DNA of 64,000 nt from Nymphaea colorata (lineage: Eukaryota; Streptophyta; Magnoliopsida; Nymphaeales; Nymphaeaceae). Of the stretch, positions 1 through 11,500 are shown one piece after another. Below the pieces are notes generated by a model. It worked only from the letters and a program-made list of their open reading frames with translations, searched no databases and was not told where the DNA came from. Numbering within the stretch: the first letter of the stretch is position 1; every line of letters starts with the position of its first letter. The stretch covers positions 19,546,892-19,610,891 of the forward strand of contig NC_045139.1 of NCBI RefSeq assembly GCF_008831285.2, written 5' to 3'. A program made the translations under genes and the position numbers.

Positions 1-1890
1 TACTGAGCGTTCTAAATACAGTGGGGTGGATAGCATATACTGTCACTTATCATAAGCAGGTTGAGAGAAGCCTTAAAAGATTACAGTTTACATGGTTTTT
101 CTGATGTGAACTTTGTATAATATTATTAACTAGAAAAGATAAACCTTCTTCTCCCTCTCCTCTGAAAGGTTCAGGTTACCTAAGGCGTCTTTGACAACTT
201 GATGTTAAGCAAACCCATTTTTAAATGGGGAGCTTCCTGAGGAAGTCTGTGTCTCAATCACCAGGTTTTGTTTGGGATCCAAATCTGGTTTGCAAATTAG
301 CTAAAGCTATTTATGCCAAGCTCAACTTGCCGGGTGTTGAGAATGGATACAAATCACAGTAACTGCCATCACAAACAGTGCGATGCAAATACAAACTATG
401 AGTTTGGCAACAGTAAGAATTTGTTTCATGAATCTGCCCAAGCTTTAGAGCAGATTTCAAAACTACATCACTAGAGGATAGGCTTCTGACCTATTATTAA
501 TCAAGAATAGACTGTACACGGTTTAGGGCAGAATCATTGAACGGTGAAAAATTATTTTCATTGCCAAAGGGCCCCAAAAATGTAGATGATTGAAACTCCT
601 TTCTTGAATGTTAAAAAGGAAAACTAGCATTACAGTTGGGGGTTTAAAAAAAAAGTTCTAATTGATGTGTGAGCATCAGTCCAATGAGGTGCACACATCA
701 AGTTAGTTTGCGCCTCACTTCTTATTTTTGGTGCGTTAATAGGTCTGGTGCATGCCGAGGTGCACGCATTTAACAACACTATGATTAAAATCAGATAAAA
801 TGGCAGCCCTTTTTTTTGTTTTTTTTTTTAATTTATTTTGCTTCTTCCTTTTTGCTATTTTTCACTAGAGAATTGTGGAAAAGACTACAAAGACTAAAAT
901 GTAAGTTGGAAATTTCGTTCTGTTCAGGTATAATATTAGTGTCCATTGCATTAATGTGATCATATACAGGACGTTCTTTTCAACTTGCAAGAGAGAAAGA
1001 GTGGAGTTGCGGAAATCTTTTGGTCATTCAAATGGACAGCAGAAGGAACCCATCCAAAAAGAATAAGAATCATGTACAGCTTTTGGGCGTTAAAAGCAAG
1101 GGACGTTGTCGATCTTTGAAGTGGACGGCACAAGGGACCTTTATTATGATTAAAATAAGATAAGATAACATTGGATACATAATATGACACTTAAATACGT
1201 GCTGAAACTATAATATGTTACCATTAGATCAAATATCAAACGTAATGCTTGCACATTATGAATGAAAAATATTAGGCCTTTGTGCTGTCGCATGCATAAA
1301 TTCATATAATTAGTGTATATTATGCTTAGACCACTACAACAAATAGTATGCCGATGCCTACAACATGCCTAACCTATGCTTCAAAATGTCTACAATGAAT
1401 CTGTGTTTTGAGTAATTGATTGGGTTCTTGCATATAAGTTATTGGCCGAAGAAGGGTCTGCTTTATTGGAATGCAATATTTCTGAATTGCAGCTAAAAAT
1501 AGTACTCTTATAAATTGCAGAACTTGATGCAGTTGTTGCGTGCAATGGATTTTCATTTTACTAGTGCAGACATTTTCATTTTACATTTTAATGAAAGGTA
1601 GTAATTGTGAATGTTAACCCACAGACTCTCCAAAGCATAGATACCAAAAAACATACATAGTTGGCTCTAGTATACAATTGACTAGTCCGTGAATGAATAT
1701 TAGCATATGAATATCACTAAAATCCAAGAATCACCGTATACTATTTCTGCGGCAGAGAATAGAACAATAAAGCACCCATACAGGTGTCCGATATCTCGCC
1801 GTGATAGAACTCTTACCCAACACGGCAACACCAAGCTCTATATTCTTAATATCCATACATCATCGTTGAAAAATAAAACACAAAAGAGAG
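1..1890. other. intergenic, no gene seen
   Basis: AT-rich DNA without a supportable gene. The small open frames here are short, lack splice-compatible neighbours and resemble no family I know. A loose 25-base motif (ATGATTAAAAT plus AGATAA) occurs at about 778-802 and again at 1143-1167, which hints at an old dispersed repeat, but I could not find termini. Confidence 0.5.
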
Positions 1891-1910
1891 AGAGAGAAAG
1901 AGGGAGTTTT

Positions 1911-2283
1911 CTATGATGAAGCAAGGAAATGGACGGCGACGAATCAGAGAGGTTGCAGTTTTCTACAGTGAAGCGCACCATTGCCTTCTTTCCCTCTCAC
2001 ACTGTGAAGGACGCTTTGTCCATTTGCCTTCTTTCCTTCTCACACTGTGAAGGACCTTTTGTCCATTGGACCGAGTCAAGAGAGGGATTCTGGCTTCTTC
2101 CTCCATCCTTCTCCTCCCATGCTGATTCACTTCCTCTCTTGTATTACTTTTCTTATCTGAAATACTAAGAAAATGTCTCCATTTTCTGTTCATGCCACCT
2201 TTTTGAGAGAACTAGTGTTTATATCATTTTCAGTTGTGTTACACAAAACCAGAATCAGGTTCAATTGACTGCCTGTTTTTGTT
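1911..2283 (+). pseudogene. duplicated 5' end of PUS10 (exon 1 and start of intron 1), broken
   Basis: This stretch matches the start of the PUS10 gene at 21.5-21.9 kb, in the opposite orientation. The shared part covers the GA-rich 5' leader, the ATG (1929) with the residues MDGDESE, the rest of exon 1 and several hundred bases of intron 1, including a conserved block around 2230-2283. About 120 bases of intron 1 are missing. Within the exon, 43 bases are tandemly repeated (about 1982-2024 and 2025-2067), which shifts the frame because 43 is not a multiple of three. No later PUS10 exon follows, because a copia element begins at 2284. It is therefore a dead fragment. It may still carry promoter elements of PUS10. 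The homology was read by eye from both strands and is strong in the exon and weaker in the intron. Confidence 0.85.
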
Positions 2284-2570
2284 CTTGAGGTTGGGGAAAG
2301 TCATAGTTGAGAGGGAAAGATAACAGGAAACGTAAAGTAACAGAGAAAAAGGGAGAAAGAAAGAACTAATTTTGTGCCAGAGACGTGAATAATTCTCATT
2401 CATTTTTAAGTATTACATCAGATATATATATGTATATATATATATGATAGAAATGTATATATAGGTAACAGACACATTACCAACGGGATACAACCGTAGA
2501 CAGTTATATTACATCTTATATTACATCTGTCTCCTAACTAATTCAAAGCTTTTTGGATGAATTCCTAACA
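2284..2570 (-). repeat. copia 3' LTR
   Basis: In element orientation it begins TGTTAGGAATTC at 2570 and ends CAACCTCAAG at 2284. A polypurine tract lies directly upstream. The inner edge matches the truncated copy at 6781-6931, including the stretch TCATAGTTGAGAGGGA. The terminal bases are TG...AG rather than the usual TG...CA. The copy at 6781 has the same end, so this is not a local mutation. Confidence 0.8.
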
Positions 2571-2586
2571 TTCTCCCTCTCAAGTA
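2571..2586 (-). other. copia polypurine tract
   Basis: The minus strand reads CTTGAGAGGGAGAA immediately before the TG of the 3' LTR. This is the expected position and composition for the plus-strand primer of an LTR retrotransposon. Confidence 0.7.
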
Positions 2587-2649
2587 AGATCTTCCATATT
2601 CTGATTCCTCACTGAATTTTTTCTCTTAAGAAGTGACAGTCAACTTCAA

Positions 2650-4300
2650 TGTGTTTCATTCATTCGTGAAACACAAGATTATTTATAATGTAAATTGCAG
2701 CCTTTTTATCACCGAAGAGGCTCATTGGCTGATCTATGTTTATTTTCATGTCTTGTAGCAAGTATTTTATCCATAGCAGATCACACACAGTGAGAGCCAT
2801 AGCTCGATATTCACTTTCTGGCACTTGATCTGGCAACAACCGTTTGTTTCTTACTCCTCCAAGAGACTAAATTATCACCAACCAAGCAACGGTAACTAGT
2901 GGTTGATCTCCTGTTATTCTGATTTCCTGCTCAGTCGGCATTTGCATACCTATATATTTGTAGATGATTGTTTCTTCTAAACATGATGCCCTTGTTACCT
3001 GTCTTCCTAAGATGTCTCAGCACATGATAGACTACTTCCACATGGGATTTTCTGGGGCGGTGCATAAACTGACTTAGCATATTTACTGCATAACTGATGT
3101 CTGGTTTAGCAGCTGTCAAATATAACAATTTATCAACTAACTTCTGCAGCAACCTCAAGTTTGCTTCCATTGGAGTATCAACTTCTCTACACTCTGTCAT
3201 CCCTATTCATGTAACAAATCTGCAACATACGTTTTTTTATACAAGAATATGTCTTTTAGTTTATGTATTATTTTTATCAAAGGAAATAGTGTAATACTCA
3301 TATATCTTTAATCTCAAGGCATTTTCTCAAAACTTTTTTGGTTTTTTCAAGAAAGCTCAGGTCTTCTAGAGTTCAGATTATATCATCTATGTAAACAATA
3401 GCAATAACTGTTCCCTTATGCTACAAATATGGAATGATCAGCACAACTCATTTTATATCTTCCTTCAATTATTTGGAACTCAATTTTGCATACTATGCTT
3501 TGGGTGACTGCTTAAGCCCATATAGTAACTTCTTTAATTCGCACACTTGTGGTTGAGTACCATGTTGAACATGTAGTCCTTGGGGCAATTCATATAGATC
3601 TTTTCTTTTAAGTTTTTGTGAAGAAAAGCATTCTTTACATCAAGTTGATACATTATACAATTCTTTATTGCAGCTACTAAAAGTAGTATTTGTAATGAGT
3701 TCATCTTTGCAACAGGGGGCGAAAGTCATGATAGTCAATGCCTTGTTCTTGTGTCAAGCCCTTATACCAGTCTTGCCTAAGCGCTCCACCTATCCATTGT
3801 TGTTATATTTGATTTTATATGTCCATTTGCAGCCAATTAACTTTTTGTTTGAAGGTCTATCTACTAGCTCCAAGTTTGATTTTTTCTTTTTAGGGCTGCT
3901 AATTCCTCATGCATTGCTTTCCTCCATTTCTCTTTAGTGCTAGCTTGTTCATAAGTATGTGGCTCTTTTTTAGGGCAGCGAGCTATATTAACTGTCATTC
4001 TTCTGAACATGATATATATAGTAATCATTATACATAGCTGGTCTCTTTCTTATGCAATCAACCCTTCTGCTTTAAGCATTTTCAGTCACACCCACATCCA
4101 AGTTGGAGTTGTCTCATGTCTCTTCATCAACCAGATTAGGACCATATATTATAAATGCATCATCATTTTTGTTTGCCATCGGAAGTGGTATAACAAGTAT
4201 AAGATTGTTAAAGGCATGAGATTCTCCCCCTTGCTGAAAGCATCTTGCATAGTTTCAATATAGAATGGTTTATTTTTCATGAATTTGATGTCCCTGTATA
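2650..4300 (-). pseudogene. copia reverse transcriptase and RNase H, broken
   Basis: Fragments of the copia RT/RNase H region are visible in several frames. At about 3370-3400 the minus strand encodes a YIDD active-site box (the copia YVDD/YIDD motif). At 2931-3200 there is the conserved RT tail with the LLYLTAAKPDISYAV block. At 2690-2930 the RNase H region shows the [11 protein letters not shown] motif. Stops and frame changes separate these pieces, so no intact enzyme is encoded. This is the 3' part of the gag-pol reading frame of the element at 2284-6931. Confidence 0.85.
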
Positions 4301-4301
4301 C

Positions 4302-5480
4302 TTACATTTTGTTTCTTATAGGGTCATAGTACTTATACCCTTTCTTGTTAAATGAATACCCTAAGAAAACACACTTAACAACTCGTCTTTCAAGTTTGTA
4401 ACTTGCACTTTCTTGTAAGTGAACATAACATACACATCTGAAGATTCTTAAGTATTGTAAAGAAGGGGGTCTACCATTCAGAATTTCTAGTGGGCTCCTC
4501 TTATCTAGTGTGTGACTAGAGGTTCTATTCATAAATTGGCATGCATAGGCCACTATTTCACACCAGAACTGTGGAGGAACATTCATGTAAAACATTAGAG
4601 AACTAGCAAAATTTAGCAGTTGTCTGTTACGTCTTTCACTTACCCCATTTTGTTGGGGAGTTCCTCTACAAGTGGTTTGAAGTAACATTCCTTGCTTGTT
4701 TGTGAATTCCTCAAATTCTACATTAATGTATTCTCCTCCATTGTCTCACCTTGGTGTCTTAATCTTGTGATTGCACTGACTGATTGTGTATTGAAAAAAT
4801 TGCTTAAATGTAAGAAATACATTACTTTTCCTTCTCTAAAAGTAAATCAAAGTTGCTCGAGATTTGTCATCTATGCAAATAACAAAGTATCTATATTCAG
4901 ATTTTCCAATCACAGGGGTTGGTCCCCATACATCAGTATGTATCAAATCAAAGAATGATTTAGCGACATATTCAGAATCTGTAAAAGGCAACCTGGTCAT
5001 CTTAGCCAAGGTACATGCCTCACAATTATCTACTAGGAATCTAGAGCCTAGAAACATAGTCAACAGAACTTTAATATATGAGCATCTCTTGCAGTCTTTA
5101 TTGTAGCGTATATGCTGGAATTGTACTCTTGAGTCAGGTAGTACAAGCCATTTGCTTCTCCGCATTCACCAATCTTCATCTGATTCTTGTTGTCTACTAG
5201 TATCACATTTTTTTCAACGAAAATTATATAGCAGTTCAAAACATTACTCAGTTGCTAACAGATGTCAAGTTTGTTTCACACTTAGGTACATACAACACAT
5301 TATGCAATGTAATATGTTGGTTTATGTAAAGAGAGAGTCATACCTTACTACAGATGTAGTAAACCCATCGGCTAGTTTGACTGGTATCTGTTTATCATAC
5401 TTGACATTATATAACAGCTCTAAACAAGTAGTCATATGATTTGTAGCGCCACTGTCAACTATGCATGTTGAGCTATTAGA
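4302..5480 (-). pseudogene. copia protease/integrase remnants
   Basis: Two open stretches (4302-4688 and 4836-5165) carry copia integrase. The first contains the C-terminal core with the TPQQNGVSERRNR motif, where the glutamate is the last acidic residue of the DDE triad. The second contains the zinc-binding CEACTLAK segment and the HTDVWGP motif with the first catalytic aspartate. Upstream, near 5440-5465, the protease motif VDSGATNHM with the catalytic aspartate is readable. The pieces are out of frame with each other, so the region is inactive. Confidence 0.85.
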
Positions 5481-6516
5481 ACGAGCCAAGAAAGAACATG
5501 GTAGTGAGTTTGATGCCTTACCTTTCTTTGTTTCTTGTTTGGTTGTAATAGCGAGGTTGCTGCAAGTAATTTGTTTGAGCAGACGTGTGAGTTCAGCAAT
5601 ATCATCTTCACATCTGGGACCAGGGTTAGGAGCTTGTCCTCTTCCTCTGCTTGGACAGCCATTCAGGTTCCAGCAATGTTCTATGGTTTGTCCTTGTTTA
5701 TTGCAGTAAGTACAAAACAAAGAACTTCTTCCTCGACCAAACCTAGTATCTGCTACGAAATTGTTCCTGTCTCTTGGTGTAGTTTGAGATTTTTTGTTTT
5801 GGCGACGAATGCAACCTTATCAGTAGGTGAATTTTTTTTTCTTGAATTCGTCTTTAGTCTTCGAACTCGTAGCCTGGTCTCTTCTCGTTGTATGATAGAG
5901 CAGGCATTGTTAAAGGAATAAAGAGGGTAAGACATAAGAATTTGACTTTCCAGATAATCAAAATTTTCTTCTAGACTAGCAAGAAGCTTGAACACCTTAT
6001 CTTCGTTAGCTCTCTGTTTCAGCACTTCCATGTTAGGGATAAGGGGACGATGTTGGGATAGTTCCTCTCACATTGCTTTAAGAGAGCTTAGGTACACATA
6101 AGACTACTTCTCTCCCTTTGTAAATCATCCTGTTGTTGAAGATAAACTTTGGCCAGGTTTTGGTCTTCACCATAGATCTCTGCTAGAGTGTCCCATATGT
6201 CTTTGGCCAAATCAAGGAATAGAAAACTCCCTGCAATGGCGGTTTCCATCGAGTTTAATAACCACGACATTACAACTCGATCATTGGCTTCCCATTCTTC
6301 ATAGCTAGGATCGTCTTTCTCAAGTGCTTTAATCTTTCCGTTGATCTAGCCGATTTTTTACTGTCCACATAGGTATAAGTTTGCCGATTTCGCCCAAACC
6401 ACATAGTTTCCACCGTTAAGAGGTGGCATGGTGATTTTGAGAGCTGGATCCGATTCCTTCATGACTGCTTTCACTGGGGGAATTTGGGGATTTTGATTTT
6501 TCGATTCCGCCATCAT
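5480..6516 (-). pseudogene. copia gag remnant
   Basis: The likely gag start is the minus-strand ATG at 6516, a short way downstream of the primer-binding site. The frame shows the copia gag landmarks PPLNG near the start, SMETAIAG further in, and a zinc knuckle near 5680-5720. The knuckle reads CTYCNKQGQTIEHC, where the histidine of the CX2CX3GHX4C consensus is a glutamine, so zinc binding is probably lost. Stops interrupt the frame near 6350 and 6090. It is a non-functional relic. Confidence 0.8.
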
Positions 6517-6766
6517 TGCTGAGAAGAAGCGGTGTGTCGATCGTGTCGAGTTGCAAAAGCCGCACCAGTTGGGAAGCCAAGACCTAGCCCATCAGTTCTT
6601 CCCTCCTTCTTGGTGGAAGCGATCCTTCCTTCCTCCTCGGCAGAAACGAACCCCTGAACTTTGGGAAGTTCGTCGACACGTAGAAGAACATCAACACTGA
6701 TGACTGTCGCCTGACCAATTGTAGGTGTTCATGGCTGCCCTCGAGAAGATGAGATTTTAGTATTGT

Positions 6767-6779
6767 GGCTCTGATACCA
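6767..6779 (-). other. copia primer-binding site (tRNA-iMet)
   Basis: The minus strand reads TGGTATCAGAGCC directly after the 5' LTR. This is complementary to the 3' end of initiator methionine tRNA, the normal primer of plant copia elements. It fixes the orientation of the element. Confidence 0.9.
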
Positions 6780-6780
6780 T

Positions 6781-6888
6781 CTTGAGGTTGCAGAAAGTCA
6801 TAGTTGAGAGGGAAGGATAACAAGAAATGTAAAGTTACAGAGACAAAGGGGGAAAGAATTAATGTTGTGCAAGAGAAGTGAATAACAT

Positions 6889-6931
<43 letters not shown>
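6781..6931 (-). repeat. copia 5' LTR, truncated
   Basis: This is homologous to the inner half of the 3' LTR at 2284-2440, with the same CAACCTCAAG terminus next to the primer-binding site. Similarity ends in a (TA)n tract at 6892-6930. The outer half of the LTR, which would carry the promoter, is missing. Confidence 0.75.
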
Positions 6932-6933
<2 letters not shown>

Positions 6934-8356
6934 CTTAGGAGAGAGAGAGAGAGAGTAGGGAGAGTGGTAAGGAGGGATGCTAAAATGTTGCTTAGGAGAG
7001 CTCAGCGGGGCTGGGACTGAGTTGCCAAGAACTAGATGGTGCACCTTGTTGCCATGGAGAGTTAGAGGGTGGAGGGCCTCCAAGATGGCCGGCGTGACTC
7101 CATTACACAAAGGAAAGCTTGCGGTGACGGTATTATCATAAGATGCATGTTGGAGGAGAAAGCATGTGCGGCCTTCTTCAAATTAGATGCACCTCAAGTG
7201 GTAAGCAGGATGGACCATCCCTCAACCTTCTTCAGAATTGACAGATAGAGAAAGCAAGGAACAGAACACCATAATCTTAACTAGAAAAGAGAAACAATCT
7301 TTCCTTGACAGCCATAATGCGTGGGTTTTTCTAAAAAAGCATAAATAACCCAAGATTTGATTTAGATGGTGGGAAATTCAAATTGAAATTCAATTAATTT
7401 CTACAATCTTGCTCTATCACCCAACAACTAGGAAAGAGGGCATGCATTATCATGTAGATTGAAAGGTGTAACTTCCAAATCCATCGTTATACGACCTTTC
7501 AAAGGGAGATTGAGTTGTGTGCAATCAACAAATGTACACTCAAGAGAAAAAGAAATGAGGTAATTGGGGTATTTTAAAAAAAGAAAAATTATATAGATGT
7601 ATACATTTTAGACTTTTTAATATTTTCATATTTTTTTGTCCTCTCAAAACTCTTCCTTTTGTACTTTGTTAGAGATATTTTAGTCATTATACACTGCAGG
7701 ATGTGCACGTAACCGGTTTTTTGCCTTCAATGCGTGGTCTCCACCGTTTGCTCCTCAAATGAAGTTTGCCAGCTCCTCGTGGGTCCAAAGGCAAAAATAA
7801 TTAATTTCTTTTCTTGTAGCTGTTCACTTATTAATTGACTACGTTCCGTGTAGGCATGATATGCCCTCGATTGAGAAAACAGTGGCTCAAGCCACATTTA
7901 ATTTGATGAGACCAATTAATTGCGCTGCCCACCTCCTTTATTAATCTTACATTATTGAGTTCAGATGATATTGGTGGCCATTTTACTAAAGCCAACTTCT
8001 TTTTCTTGTAAGAATTTGTCTTTCTTCTCTTGAAAATACCAATGGTTATCTAACTTCACGACGATTTGACTTTTGTTGTAGAGAACTGGAATCCTTTGTA
8101 TTTTTGCGGTTGTGTGAACCTCGTCGTCCGTAAATCAACAAGGGCATGAGGGGCATGAGGACGGGCGCAGGTTTAGACAGGTCCTCTTCTTGTGACTCCT
8201 TTTTGACAGTTTAGAAAAATAACACGGCAAATGGAAACATGTCATCTATACAATTCCTATCTCGACCAGCTATACTCTCTCTTACCAACTCAACTTTATG
8301 AGGGTTTTCTCTTTTTGTTTTTTGGGGATTGTTTTTGTGCCTAGAAGACCACTTGT

Positions 8357-8401
<45 letters not shown>

Positions 8402-8525
8402 ATCTGCTCTCTCTCTCTCTCATTAAAGCATGTCTTTTGTTTAACTTCTTATTATCCCGTGCGAGTCCAACTACAACGCCATTGGGAAAGAAGAATCAAG
8501 AGAGGCATTAGGGAGATCATCTCAT
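6932..8525. other. intergenic, upstream of the aminotransferase gene
   Basis: No gene is supportable here. The left edge has a short (GA)n tract (6938-6955). A run of 42 T residues lies at 8359-8400, and a CT-rich leader follows before the ATG at 8526. Short repeats of GGGCATGAG occur at about 8141-8160. The promoter of the aminotransferase gene presumably lies here, but I see no convincing TATA box. Confidence 0.5.
8359..8400. repeat. poly(T) tract, 42 nt
   Basis: An uninterrupted run of 42 T residues lies 126 bases before the aminotransferase ATG. It could be the poly(A) tail of a minus-strand retrotransposed copy, or a simple homopolymer. No LINE or SINE body is recognisable next to it. 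Confidence 0.95.
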
Positions 8526-11500
8526 ATGATGCTTGGGGACTACCTCACCAAATATGGTGACGAGAAGCAGCACGAATCACTCGTCCTGAAACCAGGATCC
8601 AGGGCAGTCGCACCTGCTGCTGCTCCTCCGGCCTTGTGTGACGATCTAGATGAAGTGTATGAGATATGTTGGTCTCCATATGCAAATGATATCGATCGGC
8701 AGCCGGGGGCCGCTGAAGGTCTCCGGTGCCGGACCGAGTCCTTCCGGGCGCTGCACGAGGGAGTGGTGGATGGCAGCGCGAGCGTGAAGGAGAAGTGTGC
8801 TTGGCTTCGGTCTCAGCTGGTTGGGGAGGGTGTCGAGTTCGATACTCCCTTCGGAAAGCGCCTCCTCACCTATGCCGACCACACCGCCTCCGGCAGGAGC
8901 CTCCACCATATCGAGAACTACATCGTCCAGAAAGTCCTGCCTTTCTACGGTAATGACCATCTCTTCCTCTCTCCCTATCTATGGATTTTAGCATTTCAGT
9001 GATGTCTATAAAGGCGTAAGTAGTGTTTCTTATACATAGCAAGCCAATTTCTTCTTCCCTGATTGGCTGAAGATAATTCGTGTACCATCTTCCGGATATT
9101 CAAAAGTATCATGATCTCATCACGAGATAAACTCCTGTTTTAAAATCTTTTGATAATTCATACATACTAGTCCTTTTCTCTATATATTGTCTAAACTATA
9201 AACATGGATTTTTTTTTCCTTTATGTTTCATTATTCTTTTCTTCGCAAGCCACTGCTACTTAGCACTTTACTTTGGTAGGACATTCTTTTATTCACTTGA
9301 AAATCTATTTAACGCGTACTTTTCTACCTTGAAAACAGGGAATACCCACACGGATGACAGCTTCGTCGGCCACCGAACAACGAAGATGGTGCAGGAAGCG
9401 ACGCAGTACATAAAGGACTGCATGGGCGGCGCCGCCGACGATGCCTTGCTCTTCTGCGGGTCGGGGACGACGGCGGCGATCAAGCGGCTGCAGGAGGTGA
9501 TGGGCATCGCCCTGCCGTCCACGATGAGGTCGAGGGTGCTCGGTATGCTGAGGCCGGAGGAGAGGTGGGTGGTGTTCGTGGGGCCATACGAGCACCATTC
9601 CAACCTGCTCTCGTGGCGGCAGTCGCTGGCGGAGGTGGTGGAGATCGGAGTTGATGGGGAGGGGATGGTGGACATGGTGGCGCTGCGCAGGGAGCTGAAG
9701 TCGGCCAAGTACGCGAACCGACCACTGCTGGGCTCCTTCTCTGCCTGCAGCAACGTCACGGGCATCTACACCGACACCCGAGCCTTGGCTAGGCTCTTGC
9801 ACGGGCATGGTGCCTTCGCTTGCTTTGACTTTGCCGCCAGGTAACTGCTTTTGTCAATCTACTTCTTTCTTTGATGACCTACAGCAACTTTCTATCAGCT
9901 TTCTAGTAAAAAGGGGAAGTTTCTAATTAGCGAACTTACTTTAGCAAAGATTCATTTGGAGAGATGGCTGATATGACATTTATTATGTGGAGATAGAGTG
10001 ATCCATTCCGCAACCAAGTTGCAACCTCAGCCTTCACTTTAAAGTCAATCTTTTTTGGAAAATGCAAAATTAATGTCATCCTCTCATGTATCACTGTCAA
10101 ACTAGAAAGCTAACAACAGCTACCTTCTGGACGTCTACTAACAATAATCTGACTTTCACAGACAAGTTAGAACCCATTAGTTATTAATCCAGTGCATCTC
10201 CACTCCAATTTTTTTCTTACCGAATCTATGATAACTTTCTTGATTGACATAGAAGTCCTTATGATATAACTTTCTTGATTGACATAGAAGTCCTCTTACA
10301 TGTAAAAGATGGAGTTCAGTTTTCTATTTTGTACAACCTCCAAATATATCAGCTGAGATTAGTTTGTTTGAGAGACAAAAGGGATTAGCATTTCAGGTGA
10401 GCAGGAGAGAACCGTCTCACAGGAATAAAAGGCCCAAACTCCTATCTTTAATTTTCCCTCACCGTTGATGTGTACAGCTTTTTTGGGACTTACGTGAACT
10501 TAACAGTGACTATAAAGATTAAAAAACGAAACTGGTTACTTGTACAATCGATGTACATGAGTGTGTAATGATCAAAATGCAGAGATTTTTAGAAAGACGA
10601 CAGGGGATTGTGAAAATATGAAAAAATTAAGATGCACATACTCTAAGTAAAAAATATTAAAATACCTCTCTCTTTTTTTTTTTTTGAGTGCGTTGCGTGC
10701 ACACCCCTGTTCATTCGAAATGCATATCTTCCGAGTCACCTTACCACTAAGTTGCGTTAAAGCCCATTGAAGCAACATGTTTGACGTTTACCAACTTGAA
10801 TTACTTCGACCTTTTGGGGGCAGTGGACCATACGTGAAGATTGACGTGCGATCCGGGGAGCTTGAAGGGTATGATGCAGTGTTCTTGAGCCCTCACAAGT
10901 TCGTGGGCGGGCCTGGCACACCAGGGATTCTGCTCATGAGCAAGACCCTCTACTGCCTCTGTTCATCGCCGCCTTCAACCTGTGGTGGAGGCACTGTCGC
11001 CTTCGTCAATGGCTTCAATGAGCAGGTACCCTTTAATCATCCACCACGTATTCAGCAATCAAGAACTGCCCATTTGGTTTCATCTTCGTCATAATGATCA
11101 TATTCATCTACTCCAGGATACCTTATACCACAAGGACATAGAGGAGAGGGAGGACGCCGGAACTCCGGCGATCGTTCAGAAGATCAGAGCGGCCCTGGCC
11201 TTCTGGGTGAAGGAGTACATGGGCTACCACCTCATCGACTCCCAGGAGACCTTTTGGCTCGGACGCGCTCTCAAGAGGCTGCTCTCCAACCCCAACGTAA
11301 TCGTCCTCGGCAACACCAAGGCCAAGCGCCAGCCCATCGTCTCCTTCTTGGTCCGCACGACCTCTCCGGCGGAGACGACGTCCGTCGGCAAGGAAGGGGA
11401 TCCGAAAACCGGCGTATTCATGTGGGGGGAGAGGGCCACAAGGAGAGACAAACCCCTCCATGGCCGCTTCGTCGCCAAACTCTTGAACGATCTCTTTGGA

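Larger units (their letters stand above)
2284..6931 (-). mobile_element. Ty1/copia LTR retrotransposon, degenerate
   Basis: Read on the minus strand the element runs 5' LTR (6931-6781, cut short), primer-binding site, gag, protease, integrase, reverse transcriptase, RNase H, polypurine tract and 3' LTR (2570-2284). Integrase before reverse transcriptase is the copia order. The coding part is split by stops and frameshifts throughout, so it cannot be autonomous. It lies inside the intron-1 part of the duplicated PUS10 fragment: the homologous sequence stops exactly at 2283. The 5' LTR ends in a (TA)n tract and the far flank no longer resembles PUS10, so that end was lost and no target-site duplication can be checked. 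Confidence 0.9.

Noticed and set aside
2931-5165. Possible intact plant pararetrovirus or retroviral genes
   Set aside because: Gene order, primer-binding site and LTRs are those of an ordinary Ty1/copia element, and all frames are broken.
8211-8423. Lysine-rich 70-residue frame opposite the poly(T) tract
   Set aside because: It arises from the homopolymer and has no support as a protein.
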